Shown piece by piece: positions 8,191-16,030 of a stretch of DNA of 64,000 bases (position 1 is the stretch's first letter; each line of letters starts with the position of its first letter). The position numbers and the translations under genes are program-made. Below the pieces are notes generated by a model. It ran no database searches and had not been told where the DNA came from. It was given only the letters and a program-made list of their open reading frames with translations. The stretch covers positions 124,001-188,000 of the forward strand of contig CALTTP010000001.1 of assembly GCA_943912255.1 (NCBI GenBank), read 5' to 3'. This stretch comes from an uncultured Peptoniphilaceae bacterium. Lineage in GTDB: Bacteria; Bacillota; Clostridia; Tissierellales; Peptoniphilaceae.

Positions 8191-9571
8191 AAAGAACAAA
8201 ATAATAATTTCCATAGTGGCTGTAGTTTTAATTGCAGCCACTATTATTGGCGGTTTAATGCCGAAAAAGAAGGATAATAAGGAATATTCTATGTATAGAG
8301 TTAAAGAAAAAGACGCTTTGAGTTTTTCTGGATCGTCTATGCCTATAGATGTTCAAAATATTTTCTATGATCCTACTAAAGGTGAAATTGTAAAGTATCA
8401 TGTAAAGGACAAGGATGTGGTTCAAGCTGGGACAGATCTTTTTGTATATGAAAACCCTACAGTAAAAGAACAAATTGGAGAACTTAATAGACAGTATTCC
8501 AGTGTAAAAAAGTCTTTGGATTTTGCCAATTCCGACGTAGGAAAAGCAAATAAGGACTATTCCAATGCAAAGGCCAATGTTGGAAAACTTGCAGCCAATA
8601 TTGAAAATACAAAAAAGTCATTGAATCCAGAAAATCCTGAAGAATATGCACAAAAACAAGGTGAATTACAGCAGTTGCAGATGGAATATGAAGGGGCTAA
8701 GCAGGAAATGAAGGCATATGAAGCTCAAATTTCTCCTGCCAATAGGGCAGCAGCTGAAACTAAATCACAATTAGATGGAATTTCAGAACAGATAGCTTCT
8801 TTAAAGAATAAGCAGTATACTACTGAAAAGGCTGAGATTTCAGGTCAGGTTTACTTAGATAAAAATGGAGAAAATGCAGCCCAAGGTGCAACCAATCCAC
8901 TTATAAAAATTGTTTCTAAAGATGCTAAGATTGTTTCCAGTATTTCAGAATTTGACTATGACAAGATAAAAGTTGATGATAGGGTTGACTTGAAAGTCAT
9001 ATCCACAGGAGAAAGTCAAAAGGGAACAGTTAAATCTATTTCCAATCTACCTAAGGCAGAGGCACAAATTCCAGGAGGTGTAGGGGAAGGTAGTAACCTT
9101 TCAGAATTTGAGTTTACTGTAATTCCAGATGGTTTTATCCAATATGGATTCTCTGTCAATGTAATGGTAAAACAAGATGGGTTGTATATTCCTGAAACGG
9201 CGGTACAGGAAGAAGATAATAAAACCTATGTTTATAAATATGAAAATGGCAAGGCTAAGAAAGTACAGGTGGAGCTGATAAAGGAAGATCAGGTATATAG
9301 GGTTACAGAAGGCCTTAAGTTAGATGATGAGATTATAGAAAATGCAGCTGGTCTTAAGGACGGCCAAGAAATAAAGGTAAAAGAGTCGGATTTAAAAAAG
9401 GTCAATGATGGGAAAAACAATGACAATAAATCTAAAAGTACAAATCCAAGTGAAAATGCTCCTACAGAACAGGAAATTAACAAGGATGAAGATGGCAATA
9501 TAGACAATACTATAAACCCATCTGAACAAAAGGATATGGATAGTCAAAATGATTCAAGTCAAAAAGGTTAA
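8183..9571 (+). CDS. Efflux adaptor subunit, HlyD/MacA-like
   Basis: A 462-residue membrane-fusion/adaptor protein of a MacAB-type ABC system. An N-terminal membrane anchor (about residues 5-25) is followed by a split biotinyl/lipoyl-like barrel around a coiled coil of about residues 90-210, rich in Gln, Lys, Glu and Ala. A beta-barrel region comes next (DRVDLKVISTGESQKGTV, YIPETAVQ). The last ~60 residues are a low-complexity Asn/Ser/Asp/Lys tail. The start overlaps the preceding stop by 8 nt, and the tail overlaps the start of the ATPase gene by 23 nt. In Gram-positives such adaptors act with an ATPase and MacB-like permease to export peptides or antibiotics; the cargo here is unknown. Confidence 0.85.
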   Translation: MSKKNKIIISIVAVVLIAATIIGGLMPKKKDNKEYSMYRVKEKDALSFSGSSMPIDVQNIFYDPTKGEIVKYHVKDKDVVQAGTDLFVYENPTVKEQIGELNRQYSSVKKSLDFANSDVGKANKDYSNAKANVGKLAANIENTKKSLNPENPEEYAQKQGELQQLQMEYEGAKQEMKAYEAQISPANRAAAETKSQLDGISEQIASLKNKQYTTEKAEISGQVYLDKNGENAAQGATNPLIKIVSKDAKIVSSISEFDYDKIKVDDRVDLKVISTGESQKGTVKSISNLPKAEAQIPGGVGEGSNLSEFEFTVIPDGFIQYGFSVNVMVKQDGLYIPETAVQEEDNKTYVYKYENGKAKKVQVELIKEDQVYRVTEGLKLDDEIIENAAGLKDGQEIKVKESDLKKVNDGKNNDNKSKSTNPSENAPTEQEINKDEDGNIDNTINPSEQKDMDSQNDSSQKG

Positions 9572-10226
9572 TAAAATTTATAAAGCAGGAGAAGAAAAGC
9601 TTCATGTACTAAAGGATGTCACCTTTAATGTGGAAAGAGGAGAATTTGTAGGCATTATGGGTGAATCTGGTTCTGGTAAGTCCACTTTAATGAATATTAT
9701 AGGATTTATTGACAGAAAGTTTACTGGTGATTATATATTTAACGGCAAGTCCATAAGAGAATTAGATGACGATGAGATGTCCCATCTACGGAATAAATCT
9801 GTTGGATTTGTATTTCAAAATTTTAATTTGATAGAAAATTATACCGTTAGAGAAAATGTTGAACTTCCATTACTTTACGCGGGCTATAGTCCAAAGGGCG
9901 TAAAAGAGAAGGTGGAGGAAGCACTGGAATCAGTTGGAATTTTAGATAAGATAGAAAAATATCCAACTCAGCTTTCTGGAGGACAAAAACAAAGGGTTGC
10001 CATTGCCCGAGGAATAGTCCATAAACCAGACTTCTTATTGGCAGATGAACCAACAGGTGCCTTGGATTCTGTAACATCTATTGAAATCATGGATATTTTT
10101 AAACGATTGAATAGTGATAATAATACTACGGTTATTATGGTTACCCATGACAGGTCCCTTAAGACCTATTGCTCTAAGGTCTTATTTATGCTTGATGGGG
10201 ACTTGGAAGAAAGGATGGACATATAA
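9549..10226 (+). CDS. ABC transporter ATP-binding protein (MacB/LolD-type)
   Basis: A 225-residue ATPase that powers the adjacent FtsX-like permease. All ABC motifs are present: Walker A GESGSGKST (about residues 38-46), Q-loop VFQNFNL, signature LSGGQKQR, Walker B FLLADEPTGALD and H-loop MVTHD. This combination and the short length are typical of the LolD/MacB/FtsE group. It begins inside the 3' end of the adaptor gene and its stop overlaps the permease start (TAATG), so the four genes form a tight operon. Expression therefore appears strictly coupled. Cargo is unknown. Confidence 0.93.
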   Translation: MIQVKKVNKIYKAGEEKLHVLKDVTFNVERGEFVGIMGESGSGKSTLMNIIGFIDRKFTGDYIFNGKSIRELDDDEMSHLRNKSVGFVFQNFNLIENYTVRENVELPLLYAGYSPKGVKEKVEEALESVGILDKIEKYPTQLSGGQKQRVAIARGIVHKPDFLLADEPTGALDSVTSIEIMDIFKRLNSDNNTTVIMVTHDRSLKTYCSKVLFMLDGDLEERMDI

Positions 10227-11434
10227 TGAAGTTTTCAGTACTTTTTTCTGATGCGTTAAATGCTATAAAAAGAAATAAAAAAAGGTCCATATTAACCATG
10301 CTGGGAATAATAATTGGAATTGGTGCGGTAATAACCATTATTTCTATTGGGAACGGCTTTCAAAACTATGTAATGGAAAACTTGACCGAAGATGGGGATG
10401 AAAATTTATCAATTGCCATACAGTTTATTCCTAAAAATCAGGTCCTATACGATGATCCTAATATTGAATTCTATAGTCAACAGGATTTAGCCAGTATATC
10501 TACAATAGAGGGAGTAGAAAGGGTTGAATTAGCTCAACCTTCTGATGAGTTTAACACCTATAATCTAGAGGTGGAAACCCTTAATGGAAAAGGCTCCGTC
10601 TTTGTTGGTCTAGTTGAAAATTCCAATGATGAAATCCTGGAAGGTAGAAATATTACAACAGTAGATAATCAATTGGAGGAAAGGGTTGCGATTGTAGGAC
10701 ATAAGAAGGCTAAGAGTCTATTTAAGAACTATAGCGATATAGTGGGATCGTCCATAGATATAAATGGTCTAGAGTATACTGTAGTAGGTGTTTTTGAGCA
10801 AAAAATAGGGGGATTTACTATAGGAATGCCTAATTCTGAAATTTCTATACCAAAGAAAACCTATGAAAAGTATAAACAGGAAAATCCAAATTCAACAGCT
10901 TTGGAAGTCTTTATTAAATCGGGATCAAATGTAAAGGAGACGGCAGAAAAGATAACGGATAAATTAAAGGAATCCGGGTCTATGAAGGATGTGGGAACCT
11001 ATGAATTCTTCGATATATCTGAAATGCTGGAAGGTATTTCCAAGGTTCTAGATCAAATCACACTATTTATAGCTTTAATAGGTAGTATTTCCTTATTTAT
11101 CGCCGGAATTGGAATGATGAATATGATGTTTATCTCTGTTTCAGAAAGAACTAAGGAAATAGGGATTAGACGGGCAATTGGAGCAACTAAGGGAAATATT
11201 ACTCTACAATTCCTATTGGAGGGAGTTACAGTGACTGTTATAGGTGGAATATTAGGGTATCTTTTTGGCCTGGGTATGGCAATGCTAATTTCCGTATTCC
11301 TACCATTTAAAGCATCTATAGAACTGGGACCAATACTAACAGCCCTAGGTATATCTCTGGGGATAGGAATAATATTCTCCTATGCACCGGCTAAGTCTGC
11401 AGCAAATAAAAATGTAATAGAAATCCTATCTTAA
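10226..11434 (+). CDS. ABC transporter permease, MacB/FtsX-like
   Basis: A 402-residue permease with MacB topology: one N-terminal membrane helix (about residues 20-42, preceded by the basic AIKRNKKRSILTMLGI block), a large extracellular MacB_PCD domain (about 45-270) and a C-terminal FtsX domain with three helices (about 280-390). The FtsX signature SERTKEIGIRRAIGA is present before helix 3. Mechanotransmission-type exporters of this class move substrates with the adaptor rather than through a channel. It ends the four-gene operon and is followed by a hairpin shared with the convergent cluster. Confidence 0.92.
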   Translation: MKFSVLFSDALNAIKRNKKRSILTMLGIIIGIGAVITIISIGNGFQNYVMENLTEDGDENLSIAIQFIPKNQVLYDDPNIEFYSQQDLASISTIEGVERVELAQPSDEFNTYNLEVETLNGKGSVFVGLVENSNDEILEGRNITTVDNQLEERVAIVGHKKAKSLFKNYSDIVGSSIDINGLEYTVVGVFEQKIGGFTIGMPNSEISIPKKTYEKYKQENPNSTALEVFIKSGSNVKETAEKITDKLKESGSMKDVGTYEFFDISEMLEGISKVLDQITLFIALIGSISLFIAGIGMMNMMFISVSERTKEIGIRRAIGATKGNITLQFLLEGVTVTVIGGILGYLFGLGMAMLISVFLPFKASIELGPILTALGISLGIGIIFSYAPAKSAANKNVIEILS

Positions 11435-11450
11435 AATAAAACACTAGATT

Positions 11451-11487
11451 AAAAAATTGAGTACTCAGTCATGGGTACTCAATTTAA
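11451..11487. terminator. Bidirectional terminator between convergent operons
   Basis: A perfect 11-bp stem AAATTGAGTAC/GTACTCAATTT (11454-11464 with 11475-11485) and a 10-nt loop. On the minus strand it is followed by a T6 run, so it best serves the ABC importer cluster, whose ATPase stop codon lies within the stem. On the plus strand the T run is weaker. Confidence 0.75.
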
Positions 11488-12033
11488 ATTATAGATCTTT
11501 TCATTGTCCAAGCCTAAAGATTCTCCAGTATAGATTAGAGTTCTATTTTCTAGATTAGCATTTATAAATTCCACTGCAAGTCTCTTGTTTTCAGAATCTA
11601 ACCCTAGTAGTGGTTCATCCAGATATATGATTTCACTATCTGCTAGAAATGCTCTTATTAAGGAAAGGCGAGTTTTTTGTCCTGTAGAAAGATTTTTTGC
11701 TAAGTCATCTTTGGATTTCCATAGGTCAAAGTGTTTTAAACTTTTGTAGATACGGTCATTACTGGCCTGGGAAACAACTTTAATTTCCATAAAAGCAGAT
11801 ATTCTGCCTAAAAATACCTTTTGAGAAAAGCTCATACTTTGAGATGAAAATGTATTTTTTAAATTACCTACAAAATCTTTATCCAAACCAGATATTATTC
11901 TAAGTAAGGTGGTCTTTCCTATTCCCGATTTTCCAGCAATAAGAAGAATATCTCCAGGGTTAACCATAAGAGAGATATCCTTAAAAATTGTTTTTTCGCC
12001 GTAGCTTTTTTCTTTTAATTCCAATTTAATCAT
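11479..12033 (-). CDS. ABC importer ATPase, nitrate/sulfonate/NMT1 type, atypical H-loop
   Basis: A short ATPase (184 residues from the preferred ATG at 12033, preceded by GGTGG; an in-frame ATG at 12054 has no ribosome site). Walker A is GKSGIGKTT, the signature LSTGQKTR and Walker B IIYLDEPLLGLD. At the switch position, where family members have THD or THE, this protein has TGE, so the H-loop histidine is replaced by glycine. It is shorter than typical SsuB-like ATPases (about 240-260 residues) and lacks the usual C-terminal extension. It overlaps the permease gene by 8 nt. It could still be functional with reduced hydrolysis; that is untested. Confidence 0.82.
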   Translation of the reverse strand: MIKLELKEKSYGEKTIFKDISLMVNPGDILLIAGKSGIGKTTLLRIISGLDKDFVGNLKNTFSSQSMSFSQKVFLGRISAFMEIKVVSQASNDRIYKSLKHFDLWKSKDDLAKNLSTGQKTRLSLIRAFLADSEIIYLDEPLLGLDSENKRLAVEFINANLENRTLIYTGESLGLDNEKIYNLN

Positions 12034-12760
12034 CTTTTTCCACCCATTTTTCATGTATAATTCTAAAAAACTCCTCTATAATATATGAAGAAACCACGAT
12101 TATTATGGTGATTGAAAGGAGATCTACCATTTCAAAGGAGATTTTTGAAAGATATAATAGATTTCCTAACCCCCTTGAACTACCTCCTATTACTTCAGAA
12201 GTTACTGCAGCTTTCACGGCAATACCTATGGCTAAAACCATGGAAAAAAGTATCCTTTCTATGATTATAGGAAGGTGAATATATCGAAAAAGCCTAAGGG
12301 CATTTAAAGGGTAAATCCTCATAAAATCCAACTTTTTTGAATCTAGACTATTTAAGCCATTTAAAATATTTTCATAAATAATAGGCGTGGTAATTAAAAA
12401 CACTATAATGCCCGATAGATAGGATTTATTGGAAAAAAACAAAATTATCAACACCATTGAAACTACTGGAGTTGATTTTACAATGGAAAAGATAGGGGAG
12501 AAAAAATCCATTAATCCATATAAATAGGATAAGTAGGATAGAATCGTCCCTAAGATAATAGATCCAAGGATTGCGATAAAAATTCTCCCTAGGGATATAA
12601 ATAGAGGGGAGTAAATCTCCCCACGTCTAAATAAACTATAAATTCTCTTTGCCACATCTAGAATTGAAGGCAAGATAATAGGGTTATCCACTAAATAATA
12701 TACAATTGTCCAGACTCCAATTAGAAATAAGTAGCAAAATAGCTTTTTATAATTTATCAT
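12026..12760 (-). CDS. ABC importer permease, SsuC/ThiX-like
   Basis: A 244-residue inner-membrane permease of the BPD_transp_1 family with about six hydrophobic segments, starting at about residues 8-25 and including 62-86, 92-110 and 115-135. The cytoplasmic coupling loop lies near the NGLNSLDSKKLDFMRIYPLNAL block, followed by the IAVKAAVTSEVIGG segment typical of nitrate/sulfonate/bicarbonate permeases. It sits between the binding lipoprotein (2-nt gap) and the ATPase (8-nt overlap), giving a complete importer. Substrate could be an alkyl-sulfonate, a thiamine pyrimidine precursor or another small anion; the sequence does not decide. Confidence 0.85.
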   Translation of the reverse strand: MINYKKLFCYLFLIGVWTIVYYLVDNPIILPSILDVAKRIYSLFRRGEIYSPLFISLGRIFIAILGSIILGTILSYLSYLYGLMDFFSPIFSIVKSTPVVSMVLIILFFSNKSYLSGIIVFLITTPIIYENILNGLNSLDSKKLDFMRIYPLNALRLFRYIHLPIIIERILFSMVLAIGIAVKAAVTSEVIGGSSRGLGNLLYLSKISFEMVDLLSITIIIVVSSYIIEEFFRIIHEKWVEKDD

Positions 12761-12762
12761 CT

Positions 12763-13743
12763 CTACTCCATTATGGGTATTTTTCCACCGATTAATTCTG
12801 GATTTAATTCAAGAATGACTTGGAAAAACTTCTCCAAATCTTTTTTGTAGCTGTCGTCTTCATATTTTAGAAAGTCCAAGTTAGGTATGCTCTTCTTGGC
12901 TATGGGAGCCTTTACAATATTCATTTCTTCTATTGTATTAGCATATTTATCCGGATCCTTCAAAAGTTCTTCAATTCCTTGGTTATAGTCCTTTAGAAAC
13001 TCTTGTATAGCTTCTTCTTTTTCCTTGTAAACTTCCTCTTTTGTAACAATTACAGATGTAATAATCTTAGGTAATTCCATTTTATCCCAAAGATTTACTA
13101 TGTCCACAGCTTCTATAAGATTTTCATTTTTTAAAAGAAGGGCTGTTGCAAAAGGTTGAGGCAATAGGGCAAAAGAATTTTCATCTTTTAATAGTAGAGG
13201 TACAGCCTCAGCTGGATCTTGAATAAAGTTAATATTTACATCATCTTCACTTATGCCGTAACTTTCTAAACCCTTTCTTAGTATTGCTTCAGGAATAGCT
13301 CCCTTTCCCGTTAAAGATATAGTGGTACCTTTAAAATCTTCTATGCTATTTATATTCTTAGACCCAATCAATGTTAGAGGCATACCAATATTAGGGGAGA
13401 TGATTTTTAAGTCTCCTTTGCTATTTTGAATCTTTGCGTATAGATTTGATGGAATTAAGAAAATATCTGCTTCTGATTTTTGAATGGAAGCCATTTGATC
13501 TTCAATACTACCCTTAATTTGAATTTCATAATTGTCCTTTTCTTTCAAAGGTGCTAGGGAAATTCCTGTAGGACCTTTCATAGATGAAAAGGTTAATTTT
13601 TGTAAATCCTTTTCATCATTACTGGTTTCAGATACTTGTGTACTGGTATTTGTTTCTGTACTATTTTTCTTATTTTCTATATTACTACACCCTGTTAGAA
13701 TTATTGAGAATAGTAATAGAACTGATAAAATTCTAATTTTCAT
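12763..13743 (-). CDS. ABC importer substrate-binding lipoprotein, SsuA/NMT1-like
   Basis: A 326-residue lipoprotein with a clear lipobox LTGC (Cys19), a Ser/Thr/Asn-rich linker and a two-lobed NMT1/THI5-like binding domain from about residue 50. Features fitting the family are the KGPTGISLAPL opening strand, an IEDFKGTTISLTGKGAIPE middle segment and a VTKEEVYKEKEEAIQEFLKDY helix. It is the first gene of the three-gene minus-strand cluster. The region upstream, to 13957, is shared with the divergent hydrogenase operon. The ligand is unknown: candidate classes are sulfonates, pyrimidines and other small planar molecules. Confidence 0.85.
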   Translation of the reverse strand: MKIRILSVLLLFSIILTGCSNIENKKNSTETNTSTQVSETSNDEKDLQKLTFSSMKGPTGISLAPLKEKDNYEIQIKGSIEDQMASIQKSEADIFLIPSNLYAKIQNSKGDLKIISPNIGMPLTLIGSKNINSIEDFKGTTISLTGKGAIPEAILRKGLESYGISEDDVNINFIQDPAEAVPLLLKDENSFALLPQPFATALLLKNENLIEAVDIVNLWDKMELPKIITSVIVTKEEVYKEKEEAIQEFLKDYNQGIEELLKDPDKYANTIEEMNIVKAPIAKKSIPNLDFLKYEDDSYKKDLEKFFQVILELNPELIGGKIPIME

Positions 13744-13883
13744 TTAATTCTCCTTTTTCTTTTATATTATTATCATACCTCAAAGAATAAAATCCTGCAT
13801 TATTTTTCTTGAAAAAATTTAAATTTCTCATTATTAAAAAAACGGAAAAACTTTTCCTAAAACAATGATTTTAATTCATTTAT

Positions 13884-13893
13884 GTGTTAAAAT
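13884..13893 (+). promoter_or_regulatory. Extended -10 promoter of the hydCBA operon
   Basis: TGTTAAAAT (TG-N-TAAAAT) is an extended -10; no good -35 is visible. The start point would fall near 13900, at the base of the hairpin at 13898-13924. Confidence 0.4.
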
Positions 13894-13897
13894 ATTA

Positions 13898-13924
13898 GTG
13901 GTAAAGGCAGTCTGCTTTTATCAC
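13898..13924 (+). other. Hairpin in the hydCBA 5' leader
   Basis: GTGGTAAAGGCAG is followed almost at once by CTGCTTTTATCAC. The two arms pair in RNA over about 11 bp with two G-U pairs and a 5-nt loop. It would lie at the very 5' end of the hyd transcript and may stabilise the mRNA or bind a factor. No T tract follows, so it is not a terminator. Confidence 0.4.
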
Positions 13925-13957
13925 TGAATTAAAGTGCAAAAGAAAGGGAGGACATGT

Positions 13958-14452
13958 ATGACTTTTTGTTATGAAAAGGATAAGGGTAAGTTTGATGACT
14001 TTGTGAAATTTATTGATGATCATAAAGATCAACCTGGTGCTGTAATGCCAGTCTTACAAGAAGCTCAAAAGGTATTTGGATATATTCCAGAACCTATTGT
14101 GGACCTTATGGCTTTAAAACTTGGGAAGCCTTCCAGTGAAATATATGGAGTGGCAACTTTCTATTCTCAGTTTACTTTCAAGCCAAGGGGAAAACACGAA
14201 ATCTGCGTTTGCTTGGGAACTGCTTGTTATGTAAAAGGTGCAGATAAACTGTTAAATGACTTTTGTGAGGCTTTAGAAGTTAAACCTGGAGAAACTACAG
14301 AAGATGGAGAATTTTCCGTTATTGAGACTAGATGTGTAGGTGAATGTGGAATTGCACCTGTTGTCACATTAGATGGGGAAAATATTGGAAATGTAAAACC
14401 AGATATGGTTCATAAGATAATCTATGATGCCCAAGGAGGAGAAGATGAATAG
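13958..14452 (+). CDS. hydC: Electron-bifurcating hydrogenase subunit HydC (NuoE-like)
   Basis: A 164-residue thioredoxin-fold [2Fe-2S] protein that passes electrons within the NAD-linked hydrogenase. Start ATG 13958 lies after AAAGGGAGG; the GTG at 13934 lies before that ribosome site and is rejected. The four cluster cysteines are in CLGTAC (CxxxxC) and TRCVGECG (CxxxC), the NuoE/HydC pattern. The stop overlaps the start of hydB. Together with hydB and hydA it makes the trimeric HydABC complex, which in related anaerobes couples NADH and ferredoxin oxidation to H2 evolution. Bifurcation is inferred from the operon, not shown. Confidence 0.92.
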   Translation: MTFCYEKDKGKFDDFVKFIDDHKDQPGAVMPVLQEAQKVFGYIPEPIVDLMALKLGKPSSEIYGVATFYSQFTFKPRGKHEICVCLGTACYVKGADKLLNDFCEALEVKPGETTEDGEFSVIETRCVGECGIAPVVTLDGENIGNVKPDMVHKIIYDAQGGEDE

Positions 14453-16022
14453 ACAGGAATTGTTGAAGATTAAGGAAAGCACTTCTCCTGTTATGATGAA
14501 TAGATTAAAGGAAGAAGAGTTTGTAATAGATGGAGAAAACATTTGCCCAAAGGGTAAGTTTTATGAAAGCCAAACTAGATTGGTATTAAGGAATTGTGAT
14601 GTTATAGACCCAGACTCCATTGAAGAGTATATTGCAAGGGATGGTTATTTTGCATTAGAGAAAGTCTTACATAGCCTGGACCCAAAAGAAGTTATAGACA
14701 TAGTTAAAGACTCTGGTTTAAGGGGAAGAGGAGGAGCAGGATTTCCTACAGGAATAAAATGGGAATCTGCTTTTGTACAGGAAAAAGATCAAAAATACGT
14801 TATATGTAATGCTGATGAAGGGGACCCAGGTGCCTTTATGGACAGGTCCGTTTTAGAAAAAGACCCTCATAGCGTACTGGAAGGAATGGCGATTTGTGGT
14901 AAGGCAGTAGGTGCATCAAGGGGATTCATCTACGTTAGAGCTGAATATCCTAAGGCGGTTAAGAGATTGCTCCATGCTATAGAAGAAGCAGAAAAGTACA
15001 ATCTACTAGGGGACAATATTATGGGAACAGAATTTTCCTTTAAGATCGAACTTCGTCTTGGAGCGGGAGCCTTTGTATGTGGTGAAGGTACTGCATTGAT
15101 GGAATCCATTGAAGGTAAGAGAGGTATGCCTAGGAATAAGGAATTTAGAACTACTACTAAAGGTCTATGGGGCCAGCCTACAGTTATTAATAATGTTGAA
15201 ACCTTCGCAAATATTCCTCAAATTTTAAATAGAGGTTCAGATTGGTTTAAGTCCATAGGTACTGAAAAGTCTGCGGGAACTAAGGTTTTTGCCTTAGTTG
15301 GTAAAGTTAATAACTCAGGTTTGGTTGAAGTTCCCATGGGAACCACTATTAGAGAAATAGTCTATGACATTGGGGATGGTATTCAAAATGGAAAGAAGGC
15401 AAAGGCGGTACAAACAGGAGGACCATCAGGCGGTTGTATTCCTACAGATTTATTTGATACAGGATGCGACTTTGAATCCTTAAAGGCCATTGGATCTATC
15501 ATGGGATCTGGTGGTATGGTTGTAATGGATGAAGACGACTGTATGGTGGATGTGTCCCGATTCTTCTTAGAGTTCTCCGTGGATGAATCCTGTGGTAAAT
15601 GTACGCCATGTAGAATTGGAAACAAGAGACTTTTAGAGATGTTAGATGATATTACTCAAGGTAGAGGGACTAAGGAAACAGTGGAAAAACTGGAAGAGCT
15701 ATCCAATATAGTTGCATCTACCAGTCTATGTGGTTTGGGACAATCTAGCCCTAACCCAATTCTATCTACAATAAAATACTTCCCTGATGAATACTATGCC
15801 CATGTTGGAGAAGAAAAGACCTGCCCTGCTAAGAAATGTAAGGGTGTACTTAAGTACTTTATCACTGATAAATGTATTGGATGTACTAAATGTGCAAGGA
15901 TATGTCCTGTGGAATGTATTTCAGGAGAAGTTAGGAAAAGACATGTTATCAATCAAGATGAATGTATTAAATGTGGCCAATGTAAGGATGCTTGTCCTGT
16001 TGGTACAATTGTCTTAGATTAG
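14445..16022 (+). CDS. hydB: Electron-bifurcating hydrogenase subunit HydB (NuoF-like)
   Basis: A 525-residue flavoprotein. Start ATG 14445 is 4 nt after AAGGAGGA; an in-frame ATG at 14424 lies upstream of this site. The FMN/NAD(H)-binding NuoF domain has GRGGAGFPTG and the ADEGDPGAF block, followed by SLBB and a [4Fe-4S] site in CGKCTPCRIGN. A C-terminal bacterial ferredoxin domain carries two CxxCxxC...CP sets (CIGCTKCARICP and CIKCGQCKDACP). The separate N-terminal thioredoxin-like [2Fe-2S] domain found in some HydB proteins is not seen. This is the NADH-oxidising and likely bifurcating subunit. Confidence 0.95.
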   Translation: MNRQELLKIKESTSPVMMNRLKEEEFVIDGENICPKGKFYESQTRLVLRNCDVIDPDSIEEYIARDGYFALEKVLHSLDPKEVIDIVKDSGLRGRGGAGFPTGIKWESAFVQEKDQKYVICNADEGDPGAFMDRSVLEKDPHSVLEGMAICGKAVGASRGFIYVRAEYPKAVKRLLHAIEEAEKYNLLGDNIMGTEFSFKIELRLGAGAFVCGEGTALMESIEGKRGMPRNKEFRTTTKGLWGQPTVINNVETFANIPQILNRGSDWFKSIGTEKSAGTKVFALVGKVNNSGLVEVPMGTTIREIVYDIGDGIQNGKKAKAVQTGGPSGGCIPTDLFDTGCDFESLKAIGSIMGSGGMVVMDEDDCMVDVSRFFLEFSVDESCGKCTPCRIGNKRLLEMLDDITQGRGTKETVEKLEELSNIVASTSLCGLGQSSPNPILSTIKYFPDEYYAHVGEEKTCPAKKCKGVLKYFITDKCIGCTKCARICPVECISGEVRKRHVINQDECIKCGQCKDACPVGTIVLD

Positions 16023-16030
16023 GAGGAGAA

